Source of the DNA: Holothuria scabra
Lineage: Eukaryota; Echinodermata; Holothuroidea; Aspidochirotida; Holothuriidae
Assembly (NCBI GenBank): GCA_037179385.1
Contig: CM074194.1
Span: 4,419,001-4,483,000, forward strand
Direction: 5' to 3'
Length of the DNA: 64,000 nucleotides
How positions within the stretch are numbered: the stretch's first letter is position 1; each line of letters begins with the position of its first letter. The translations under genes and the position numbers were made by a program. The notes beneath the pieces are model-generated. The model was not told the DNA's origin, searched no databases, and saw only the letters and a program-made list of their open reading frames with translations. Positions 54,014 to 64,000 of this stretch are shown here, one piece after another.

Positions 54014-55509
54014 ATACTCATCTATGGAGTTCTTTCACCTGACTTCAAAATTAGTTAGCCACGCCCACTGTCGGGCAAAAATCCACATTATTTTAGTGCC
54101 ACAGTCACACGTCGGTGGTGAGGTGCTTCTCTCAGCGTGTCACCTTTTGACCGTCAGAAACCGGGTCACGCCTTTGTCGGGCTTAGCTTTAGCCCAGCTG
54201 TGGATCTGGATATTGGGTGGCTAGGTTTCTTAGCTGAATTCAGTTCGGGGCCTGGACGTAACTCAAGAGAGTGCCGCCTTATCACCATGCCAAGCAAAAG
54301 CAACCGACTGATTACTATTTGTATAACTATTCTCTTTCCCCAAAGCAGTTCATCGTGGTCAGTAGTAATTTAGTCCTGGCACAGAAACGAGGCTAAATTC
54401 AATTTGTTTTCAATGACCATGGGTTATTGCAATGCTTATGACCCCAAAACCTAGTCTTGAAGGCTCCTTAACAGACACATTTGATTAATTGAAAGGATAT
54501 GCATATTCAACAATAGTGTGGATACCTAGGGTTCTCCGTATCAATCGACTCCCTCCCTGGTATAACTATAAAAGAACTACCTGGTATCACATAAGATAAG
54601 CTGTCAATTGGTGTTTATTCCTCATCAACGCTCCATTTTCAATGAGCTTACTTTGAGTGCTCAAATGACTCCTAAGTATCTTCATTACAGAAGCAGGTTA
54701 GACAAATAAAATGAAACTAGAGGATCTAAAGACAAAGCAAAGATCATCTTGAAAATCGAAGTCTTTTAGAGTTTATTAGAAACAAATATCTAGCGGACAT
54801 CCGGAGAAGCAGTTGTTTAAGAGATACTTTAAAAACTTGTCTTTATTAGAGGTCAACTTGTGGCATTTACGCAAATTGCAATTTCACACAATTAAAAGAC
54901 TGATCGAAAGTCCTTCCATTTCAAATCAAGTACTAACACTTGGAATGCCCACGCCATAGCGATATCATATAAAACATAGCGTCTTTCAAGAAAACAATTA
55001 ATGACCCTTTTTGAGTTAATCGAAGCAACTTGGGAATCGTATTTAGCCATCTGCTAATTTATTTGGCTGCCTTTGTGGGTCAAATTGAGTCAAGCATTTT
55101 CTGTTTGTCATAAGTAGAAGAAATTGAAGAAAATGATGGTTGACTAAACTCAATATTTTTGCAATTTCTGATGTGACGTGGACGTGTCAGATCTTTTGAT
55201 TTTACAATGCACTGAGTGCATGCTCTCTTTGACAATGCTCTCTTTGACTGTAAAAATAGAGACCTTTGTAAAAGGTTATTTTTTAAGGTTAAACATGGAT
55301 GAGCGTTCATTATTATAAGATAATGCACGATAAGGTTAATGTACAGGTCAAGAGATGTTTAACCTCGGTCCATAATACATTGCAATTTTATTTTGATTTT
55401 AAAGTGGTAAAGTAAGTTCACCACGATTTCTTTTCAATCGTTAATGAACATATTGAAATAACGAGACGAAGTTAAATGAAGTAGTTCAATATGGTTAAGT
55501 ATCAATGAA
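54014..55509. other. No gene recognised
   Basis: 54050-54370 is less AT-rich and has short overlapping open frames, but no protein similarity is apparent. Confidence 0.5.
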
Positions 55510-55771
55510 TATAGGCGAATCCGATTAGCGCTTGTTTTAAGTGACTGTAGGCCACCATTAGTGGGGTCCATCAGCATAAAACCGTCTTTATTTATTGTTT
55601 ACATGAATATCAAACCCTCATATTTAGTGAACTTGGAGAATTTCAGATAAAAATTAGTGTACAACCATCCATGATAGAGGTAAGCAAGGTAATCGAAAGA
55701 TATAAAGGTGACGGACCCCTGTTATGGCCGACTGAAATCAGACCATCACTTGCTCTCCGGATTCGTGTATA
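55510..55771. mobile_element. MITE, termini TATAGACGAATCCG (copy 2, inverted)
   Basis: It begins TATAGGCGAATCCGATTAGC and ends CCGGATTCGTGTATA, in the opposite orientation to copies 1, 3 and 4. It is 262 bp, the same length as the other copies. Confidence 0.75.
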
Positions 55772-56370
55772 TGTTCAACCTTACGTGAGGGGTACAACAC
55801 ATGAAGGTGCCCTCTGGTAAACGCCAAAACGGTGCTTTTTTAATAGCCCCCTACCGCAATGTTAACGTATACCAATTATACCCCGCTTAGTGGTGACTGA
55901 CCGAGTTAGCTAAACAGTTCTTGCTAACTACTAATTTTGCTCTAACTGAGTGAGTCACCAGTCCAGACAAAAATTACTTTCTTATCAGAACCTTTCGATC
56001 TTTTTGTCATATAAAAATAATAATAATACATTATTTCTCTGAAATAAAGTGCAAATTATTTCTCGTGATGAACTCTTCATATTGTTTATTTAGGAGACTC
56101 CGAGAACACATTTTTCTGGAGGTTAATCAAAAAATCAAATTACCTTTTTTAATATCAGCTGTCTTGGCATGAAAATATACGATTTTTGGTGAAAGAAATG
56201 AATAATTTAGAAGACTATTGATGGCTTTTAGATAAAAATCCTTTTTGAACTTCGCCCCTTTTGCTCTGCAATTTTGAAAGTACAAAAGCATTTAAATATT
56301 CATTAATATTTAATTCAATCGTTTTCAGGACAATCTTAATTGCTTTGTGGACTGCATATAGCCTACAGTA

Positions 56371-56634
56371 TATAGACGAATCCGGACAGCAAGTGATGGT
56401 CTTATTTCAGTCGGCCATAACTGGATTCTATCACCTTTATAATCTTCCATTTTCCATGCTTACTTGTATCATGGATGCATGCACACTAAATTGTACATTG
56501 ATTCCCTCAATTTTACTGAATATGAGGGTTTGAAACTCATGTAGACAACAAATGAAGACTATTTAAGCATGATGAACCATACCGGCGGCTGCCTACAGTC
56601 ACTAAATGCAAGCGCTTTTTCGGATAAGTCTATA
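56371..56634. mobile_element. MITE, termini TATAGACGAATCCG (copy 3)
   Basis: It begins TATAGACGAATCCGGACAGC and ends CGGATAAGTCTATA. It lies only 600 bp from copy 2, in the opposite orientation. Confidence 0.73.
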
Positions 56635-59103
56635 ACACATTGTTCTAGAGCTTACATGAAATGGCTAGTGATTTGGTTACATGAAAACCAATTTTTTTAA
56701 TCTGCCTAGTTCATGTAAAACATTCGGATATTCCAGAAAACAGCCTTACTAGATTCGATTAATGTTAATCATTTAACTGTTTAATAGGGTAATTATTATT
56801 TAACTGCTGTGTCATTCTACTTAAAGCTTCTATGCAGTGATCAAATTTCATCATGCTTTGTATACTCTTAATGTGATTTCACAGGACCTTCTTTCATATT
56901 ATGTTTTATAAAAATGATTTTCGACTTCATTGATTGCAGGTGTTTTCCATCCCTTGCAGCTATGAAATTGCAAGTTTGCTTTCGTTTTTTAAGCTACCGA
57001 ATTGGTTACCTGCGTCGCGGGCTGTACGGCATATTTCTTATTCAGTAATATAATATTGGAAGCTGACTAGCTGAGGAAACACAGTCCGCTCCGTCCGCGG
57101 TTGTCTTATCCTAGATGTAGGTACTGGGTACTATTTTATCACACTGTTTTCTGTACAGGCTCTGTTTTGATTGCTGACTGGACATGGATATAAAAATGCC
57201 AGAAAAATTCTTTCAGCTTTTAGACCTTACATGCACATCTAACACTAGACAATATAAACGTCTCTCACAGCAATCGGCGAATCGGTTGTATTTTGTCTTA
57301 TTATGCACAATGGGCCTATAAATTGCCAGCTTTAACATACTGAATTGACTTTTTAGCGGTATCACATAACTTATTTGTGAGTAGCAAGCGATGGGTACTT
57401 TCAGATTGAAATGCGCAAAAAACTTCATTAAACAGAAGGTATTGCTGCACTATTTGTTCGTTTTACCTTTCACTAGGTTCGAACAATGTGAAAATGTCGT
57501 CCTTGAAACCTAATATGTTCAACGGTCTTAAATCGGTGTCATATTTTATAGCTCGTATTTTCATTTTTGCCCCTGAACGGTATATTTTTATGACAGTAAG
57601 GTTTTTTGCCGGTATAAGACCACAAATTTTCATACTCTAGCATAACCCGTGAAAGTAAAGGACATTGACAGCCGCCAAGCAGATACTCAGTGATGAATTG
57701 ACACTAGAAATGGCTGTCGGTTATTCATGGCGTGTTACTCTGGCAAAAGTACACTCGACAACATTCTTATCCCATAAACATTTGAAATGGCTATTTGCAA
57801 AATGGTCTATCGGGGGTTGTTTTTCAATTAAACGACAATTTTTCAAACCAACAGTAACATGGGTTTTAGTTCTGTTTTAATATCTCAAAGAGCGGTAACG
57901 AACACTGGTTTACACGGAATTTTCCCATTAATTGTTAACATTGTATTCTATTCCTTGTCTATGACAATGGAATGGGTTAGGAATTAGTGCTGTCGTCAGC
58001 CGCTTTGGAATGTCTCGTTCTACAGCTCGCATCGGTATAAAGTACTACGTCGAATTGTAACTTGAAAAGATTTATATGGCACACAATCTTAAATGTAATG
58101 AAATAACCGCAATACTAATGTGAAGCATCAACACTACCATGGCGGGAATAAATACAACTTGTACTTTGAAAGCAAGTCATTAGGTGGACAAGTCCTTTGA
58201 AGTTTACATAACCGTGAATAATAATCTATCCCCAAACTGCGTTCCATCCAACATGGCCGCATGTCGTGACGTTGCTTCTTGAGAAGGCAACATAGACACC
58301 CCAGTAGACAAAGGCGGTGGGGTGTAACTAGTATCTGAGTTTTAACATGATGTAAGCCCTCAGGTGATCTATGCTTTCATTGTGTTCACACTGCGCTGAA
58401 AAAGATTAACAAATGCTTGGCTGGACTGTTAGCTAACCCTAAATGTTACGCATTTTTTTGTGTATTTTAATGTATTTGTCACTGTCGGTCAGTCAATCAA
58501 ATGTAAACCTGACTATATCAGGTGTTCGTGTCGTGAGTTTTATTTCCTCCCTGAACCGATAAGAGGTAATCAGGCAGAAAAGGAGGATGTAACAAAAGGT
58601 AAGAAGGAAAGTTTCATCGTGGTCCCCTATCTTCCATCAAAGAGCAGGAATATTGTCTGCTTCTGCTAACAGAACAATCACTTCTTTATCTTTCTTTAAG
58701 CTTGGATGACCTACAGATACACTATAGGTAATGGATATCAGGAATTTATAATGTGATCGCTCCATGTTGATAGTTGTCAAGGGTCCCAGTCCAAATACCC
58801 AATTCGAAGGGTCTGTTATGGTTAGCAGACTTCTAAAGGAAAGGAGTAGGGAAAACCAGCCAGTAAGCCACAACTAGGAAAAAATCATAATTGATATTAC
58901 CCAAATCTATTTCCTACAGCCAAAAACTCAAAGACAAGCCATCTAGTCTAGAGCCAGCTTCACAAGCCAGATGCCCATTACATGGCTTTTCACTAACGAG
59001 TTCTCAAGATTTCACAATGCCTGAAGACTCCAGTCACGACGTGAGAAAGTCCTATAGTGTTCGTCGTAGTGTAATGTGGTTCACCGCAACCCGATCGATG
59101 TCA
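56635..59103. other. No gene recognised
   Basis: A SINE-tail fragment (AGCCAGTAAGCCACAACTAG) lies at 58857-58876. Otherwise nothing is recognisable. Confidence 0.5.
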
Positions 59104-60038
59104 TCAAGTATTGACTATGTTTAAAATTTTCGCAGCTTCCGCATCGATGTCGCATAATATCTTGAGAAGGAAACCGTTGGTACTGGCACACAGGTCGTGA
59201 GTGTAGCCTGGCACCTCCATGTCATATCTGGAAATTGTTGCATTCAGTACACAAAAATCTCCACTTTCTTCATCGTTCATCAAGGTCTCATATAGTGCCC
59301 ACAAAGCTGCCGTCGAAAGAACCATGGTCTTATGGAGTATCTATCGTGGGAATTCCTGTCTAAAAGTCTGTAATGTGGGCCTTGCTTAACGCTTGGAGTC
59401 CACTGCGATTCCTTGCTTCTCAGAAAAGCTCGTTAACGGCGAAGACGATAGCAAATTGCTACACGTTTGAAAATTTTTGAGACGACCTGCTAACGTTTCA
59501 GTCCAGTTCGAGCAAACACTGTCCCATTAGTTCATCAATTCCCTGTCGCAGGATGTCGTTTGAGATCACCAGGATTGGTCGCTGTGTGAAAGGTCGGCGT
59601 AAGTGAATGTAGAACGTCTTTAGACCATGCAGTCGATGCACTCTCAATTAATTTTGGCATTAACAATACACTTGTGGCAAAAGGTGTCACTTAGGCTTAG
59701 GCGGAGATCCGCCTTCTAACCAGGGTTCTGTAGGAACATAAATCCTCGTACAGCTCCTTGTTCTGACGTAGGATGATTGTACAAACAACCTCGGATTGCA
59801 CGAAGAGGTCTTTCCATGTCTTACAAGTAGAAGCTATACATATTTGATATAAGTAAGAGGGCATTATTCCTGCTGTAAGTAAAAAAATCCCGTTCCCATG
59901 AAAAAGATCATGATAAAGATCTTGAAAACGTTTTATTTTTATTGCAAAAATGTTTAATTTATTCCAGTAGAGATTGACCACTTGGCTCCTGTTCCGAGCA
60001 ACTCTCTCTTCCAAGGTAAATATCCAGCAGGCATGCAT
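59104..60038 (-). pseudogene. Possible degraded coding sequence of unknown family
   Basis: On the minus strand three stretches read like protein but lie in different frames broken by stops. They are 60038-59697 (113 codons, with FLLTAGIMPSYLYQICIAS and NKELYEDLCSYRTLVRRRIS), about 59647-59500 (with RPFTQRPILVISNDILRQG and ELMGQCLLELD), and 59325-59104 (with LWALYETLMNDEESGDF and DMEVPGYTHDLCASTN). Composition is balanced and unlike the AT-rich surroundings. I do not recognise the family. It could be a decayed gene, a transposon relic, or exons of a gene with introns I cannot define. It may equally be chance. Confidence 0.25.
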
Positions 60039-60060
60039 TGAATAACGCCTCGCTTATGAA

Positions 60061-61019
60061 GGTTAGGTTAGGTGTTACCACAACGAAGTGCAAAAGTTAC
60101 GGCTTTCATGTTTGTTTAGTATTTTCAATTTTTTTTCAAATCCTAATTCTTTAAAAATTCTGAAGATAAAACATCGGTTATTTGTGTTTACCTCTGACAA
60201 TCACTCTTGCTTATATATGTCACCAACCGTCTGCTAAATTACACTTTTAATATACGAAACTGGGAATATTGTGTTCATCGAGTAAAAACTTTCGGAATTC
60301 ATAATTGCGGTGTCCCAAATATATGATTAGCCTGCCTTACTAAGCACTGACCGCACCTTAAGTATCCGTGAGGATGAAGAAATTCTTCTATCATTTAAAG
60401 TTCTCAGAAGTTTATACATCGTTCACGAAAATCCGTCACCATTGACTTACCTTCCCCAAAAATGAAATCATTCTAACGTCAACTGTGTTAATTAACTTAG
60501 TATTTCTTCCTAGCAATTTGATGTCTACTTGTTCAAATTAAGAATGTTTTGAACAAACTGTAGTTGAAATGACTCCATAAGTTTTAAATCTTCCAACACC
60601 CATATTTTGCACATGCACAGTAAAACAGGTAAGACTAGTTGATCAAAAAACTACAGTTGTACATTAATAGGCAATTTGAGATTACGAGACTTTGTAAGGA
60701 GACTATATAATGCCCTCTGGTCCTGGCTTACATGTAGTACTTTGTTCTTAGTAAATTTATTATTAAAATTGAATTGGACACCTAAGAAACAACAGCCATC
60801 GGTCTCTTCAAGAATTTTATCCCCAAAATGAAAAGAAACAGTTGTTTCTTATTTAACCCCTGGAAAATACATCTACATTTGTTTTATTTATTTTTACGGT
60901 AAAATCCCAAGTTACATTTTAATTTGATTTAATGCTAACTCGTTGTCTTTTGCACCCTCAGCCAGGGGTACAGTATTATCGGCGGAGAGCAGAGTAAATA
61001 ACCTTTCCCTTTTTTTAAT
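60061..61019. other. No gene recognised
   Basis: AT-rich, with a short GGTTAGGTTAGGT at 60060. No coding structure is visible. Confidence 0.5.
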
Positions 61020-61270
61020 GTCAGCTAGATCCACTCTTGACAGTAGTTTCACTAGATTTTTTTACCTGTTTACCGAAAGTCATGTTTGAAAATAACCCGA
61101 AGGTAATTTTAAGACCAGTGTAAACTCAATAGAATTACCTCACAAACACCCCAAAACCCAGGATCTTCGGGGGCATCGCCCCGAGATGGATCCGCGCCGG
61201 AGTTTTACCCCTGGACGCCATTAGGGGCCCTAAAGTGGACCCCAATGGGCCTCCCGCGTCGAGTTCAGTG
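61020..61270 (-). repeat. Dispersed relative of the 256-bp tandem unit, GC-rich
   Basis: On the minus strand GATCCTGGGTTTTGGGGTG, then GTGAGGTAATTCTATTGAG and ACACTGGTCTTAAAATTACC follow the same order as the array at 40.8 kb. 61140-61270 is notably GC-rich. Confidence 0.55.
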
Positions 61271-61521
61271 GCGTCTCCGCCGCCATGAGTGGAGTTTATC
61301 AGTGCCCTCTGCAAATTCAGTGTTGTGCCCTTAGTGCTCCCTCTCAGAATGAAAAGACTGGTGGGGCCTCTGCTACTCTTGAAGTTCAGCTCCATACAGA
61401 ACATTGACAACAAACCTTTTATACGGCTCAAACGCCTCAGAGAATTATCAAGTAAGCTGATGAGGAGAGAGGGACAAAAATTGTTCGATTTTTAGCACTG
61501 CTCAGCATAAGCAATGGGGTA

Positions 61522-61847
61522 CACTCTTAAAGCAAAAGTTTAAACTTATTCATTCTATTATAAAGTTAAAAGTGTGAATTTTCTCCATTAGATTGTTGTT
61601 AGATCACTCCTAGAATAGTGAAATTCACACCTAGAGGAATGACAATTCACTCTTTAACGAGTGCCTGCAATGATCTGTCCTTCTTATGGGTGGTCACTGT
61701 AGACATTCTCGAGAGTAATCCTTCGTTCTTAGAGTGATTTTTACTCTTCTTGAAGTGCGTTTCACAATTCTTGGACACCCTAATGGAACAAGATCTCACT
61801 TTTTACTCTTTAGAGAGTGAAAAATTCACTCCTTTGATTTTAGAGTG
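61522..61847. mobile_element. 326-bp MITE, termini CACTCTTAAA, TA target
   Basis: The left end CACTCTTAAAGCAAAAG and the right end, inverse of CACTCTAAAATCAAAGG, are flanked by TA on both sides. Copies of ACTCTT/AAGAGT recur inside. A related, truncated sequence lies at 23306-23465. It inserted into a SINE-tail fragment (GCATAAGCAATGG at 61506-61518). Confidence 0.7.
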
Positions 61848-61907
61848 TATGGATAAACAATCCAGTGCCACCACAACTGAAAAAACACGGAAACAGATGG
61901 ATTAAAA

Positions 61908-62452
61908 GAAGGGTGTAAGAATGCATCGAATTTTTATATGTTAGAGGCGGTAATTATGGTTAGTATTTAGGAGAAAATTGCACTGAAATCCGATGTGGTT
62001 CCAGGATATGAGCAAGTAAACTTATGGCACATTTAAAACAAAATGTCAACTTGAAGCCAGCGCATGTGACGTCATATCCTCCCATTAATGGACTGTCTTT
62101 TATTTTTCTTAAACTTTACAATCAGTTTTCTCCTCTAAAATCCCATATTATCAGAATGTGATTGCAAAAGTGCCACAACTTAAAAAACTTTGCACCCCCA
62201 ACAGAGAGATACTATCTTATTAAATGCAAGTTAACACAAAAGTCTGCAAAGAGAAAGCACTTCTTGTCGTTGTGAGGAAGTGAAATAATCCCTGCTGAAC
62301 TCGACCAGACTTTGAAATAGAAATCCGGTGACCCAAATTTAGTGGTTTCTTGAGAAGTACAAGTTCGATTTGAATGGAAGTTTTATCACAATTTATATTT
62401 GGTTCCTCTTTTACATATGAATTTACAGTCTTGCTTATACTTCCTATTTAAA
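61908..62452 (+). mobile_element. Partial copy of the long-TIR element
   Basis: The body matches 49960-50521 in the same orientation, with ATGTGACGTCATATCCTCCC and a worn right arm ending TTGCTTATACTTCCTATTTA. The left arm is missing. Confidence 0.58.
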
Positions 62453-62598
62453 CAAGAAAGTATAAGTAGAGACTTACAACCCTATCTGACCAGGCTGTTG
62501 CAACTTCCTGGTAACATTCAGACTCAAGTAGCAAAGGGTAGATTAGTTAGTTTGTTAATTAAATATGGCTTTACGATACACCAACACGAAGGGTGTGA

Positions 62599-62860
62599 TG
62601 TAGACGAATCCGAACAACAAGTGATGGTCTAATTTTAGTCGGCCATAACTGGGGTCCGTCACCTTTAAACCTTTCGATTTCCTCGCTTACCTCTATCATG
62701 GATGGTTGTTCACTAATTTTCATCTTAAATTCTCCAATTTCACTAAATACGAGGGCTTAAAATTCGTATAATCAATAAATAAAGACAATTTTAGGCTGAT
62801 GGACCCCACTAATGGCGCCCTACAGTCACTGAAAACAAACGCTAATCGGATTCGTCCATA
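62599..62860. mobile_element. MITE, termini TATAGACGAATCCG (copy 4)
   Basis: It begins TGTAGACGAATCCGAACAAC and ends CGGATTCGTCCATA. It adjoins a SINE-tail-like ACGATACACCAACACGAA at 62572-62589. Confidence 0.75.
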
Positions 62861-63008
62861 GTGTCACCAAGATAGGAAAAGTAACCGGTAGATATGAAAA
62901 TACAGAAATGCAGGATAGAATTTGTACATTATGCACTAGGAGACGTATTGGGAACGAATTTCATTTTCCATTTTAGTGAAATGCTTTTGCTAATATAAGA
63001 GAATTGTA

Positions 63009-64000
63009 TTTTTTTTTTTTATTGTTTATTGTTTATTTTTTCAACTGTACTACATGCAAACGTACATTCATTATCATTATTATTATGATACAATACGTAA
63101 TAATATTTACAAGAAACGTGAGTATGAAGACAGTAGAAAAGGAACCAGATGAAGCTTGCAAGCTTTTCTAGTCTGGCCCTAATAACTGAGATGTTCTTAA
63201 TTGCTTACACAACTAGAATATATAAATACGAATATGACTCCTATAACATTTACATGATTGTATACAAAGAATTGCTGCTAGTTTGATGCTTACTTTTAGC
63301 CAGATTTTTAATTATTTATTTATTTGATTATTTATTTATTTATTTTTTTTCCAGATAAAATTAATTATCCGCATACAATAACAAGAAGGATTTCTTTAAG
63401 TACTTCTTGAATAGATTAAGGTTAGGGGCATTTCTTATGCTAATGTCAAGAGAGTTCCAGAGAGATACCCCGCTACTTCTCACGTGAGAGTGCGCAAACA
63501 TTGTCCTAGTATATGGCTGGAGAAGATTATCTCTTCTTCTTGTTGGATAGTTGTGATGACAACTATTAAGGTTGAAAAAGGAATGGAAATCAGGAGGGAG
63601 TTGACCGCTGTTGTGCCTATACAAAAGAACGCCTAACTGGTAATTGTAGTGGTCCTTTAGAGTTAGAATATTATAATGGTGAAAAAGTGGAAGAGAATGA
63701 GTGTATGGTGAAGCTTTTGATATAGTTCGTACAGCCCTCTTTTGAAGAATAAAAAGCTTGTCTGTATATGTTGGCAAGGCATTACCCCATAATAAAATAC
63801 TATAAGTAAGGTGTGGTAAAATTAATGCATTATAGATAGTTAACAAGGAACAACTAGGAATATAATGTTTTAGTCTATTCATAACACCGACGATTTTAGA
63901 AACGGATTTAGTAACGTTATGAATGTGATCCTGCCATGTAAGTTTATTATCAATTGTAACCCCTAAGAACTTAGTAGAATTTTCACTACTTATGATGGTG
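63009..64000 (-). mobile_element. 3' end of a CR1/L2/Jockey-type LINE
   Basis: On the minus strand the reverse-transcriptase frame is followed by about 350 bases of AT-rich 3' UTR, including an (AAAT)n-like run at 63300-63350. It then ends in repeated AATAAACAATAAACAATA and a poly-A tract (poly-T on plus at 63009-63020). Position, orientation and tail fit the 3' terminus of a LINE insertion. The target-site duplication cannot be checked because the 5' end is outside the window. Confidence 0.82.
63361..64000 (-). CDS. Non-LTR retrotransposon reverse transcriptase, C-terminal part (5' cut by window edge)
   Basis: The frame is open from the right edge to TAA at 63361-63363 and gives 212 residues. 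It starts in the thumb region with KFLGVTIDNKLTW, the usual segment of CR1/L2/Jockey-type reverse transcriptases. It continues with LPHLTYSILLWGN, then LQKRAVRTI, and a C-terminal part with YPTRRR and SSGVSLWNSL. This C-terminal domain is found in ORF2 of non-LTR elements that copy RNA by target-primed reverse transcription. The catalytic palm and endonuclease lie beyond the window. No stop or frameshift interrupts the visible part, so the copy may be young. It belongs to the element ending at 63009. Confidence 0.9.
   Translation of the reverse strand, partial: TIISSENSTKFLGVTIDNKLTWQDHIHNVTKSVSKIVGVMNRLKHYIPSCSLLTIYNALILPHLTYSILLWGNALPTYTDKLFILQKRAVRTISKASPYTHSLPLFHHYNILTLKDHYNYQLGVLLYRHNSGQLPPDFHSFFNLNSCHHNYPTRRRDNLLQPYTRTMFAHSHVRSSGVSLWNSLDISIRNAPNLNLFKKYLKKSFLLLYADN

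Overview
This is a window of an animal nuclear genome. It is AT-rich and intron-rich, and it is crowded with short inverted-repeat transposons, tRNA-derived SINEs and one LINE. The repeat style and the one recognisable protein suggest a marine invertebrate such as an echinoderm, hemichordate or amphioxus. That placement is inference; nothing in the sequence fixes the species.

One convincing protein-coding gene is present, on the plus strand from about 22.6 to 48.9 kb. It is a monocarboxylate-transporter-like (SLC16 / major facilitator superfamily) gene. Four coding exons join in frame at 22611-22796, 24581-24724, 38087-38974 and 48719-48852, giving 450 codons and all 12 expected membrane segments. 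All three introns are phase 1 and each splits a glycine codon. The first recognised exon starts with an acceptor, so a short 5' coding exon is missing; one phase-compatible candidate lies at 21891-21915. The introns are about 1.8, 13.4 and 9.7 kb and hold most of the mobile elements.

Layout. 1-22.6 kb: no supported gene; two hairpins (1310-1368, 9570-9702), a diverged repeat field (1.7-3.6 kb), MITEs at 5.8, 8.1, 18.3, 19.8 and 20.6 kb, and SINEs at 7.5 and 17.0 kb. 22.6-48.9 kb: the transporter gene; its second intron carries a fold-back element (28.03-29.07 kb), a piggyBac-like MITE with perfect 18-bp termini (30801-31059) and a cluster of three elements whose ends resemble CACTSTTAAAA; its third intron carries tandem arrays (40.8-41.5 and 43.9-44.6 kb), MITEs, a SINE and a possible coding relic. 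48.9-64 kb: a short 3' UTR and then more copies of the same repeat families, a degraded minus-strand coding relic (59.1-60.04 kb), and the 3' end of a non-LTR retrotransposon running off the right edge on the minus strand.

I found no operon-like or defence-like multi-gene system. What is distinctive here is the repeat biology: at least eight non-autonomous inverted-repeat families, several in multiple copies within 64 kb, with nesting, internal tandem amplification and one paralogous empty site. The transporter has also lost the usual family signature at its N-terminus. Family assignments come from reading the sequence alone; no database search was possible.
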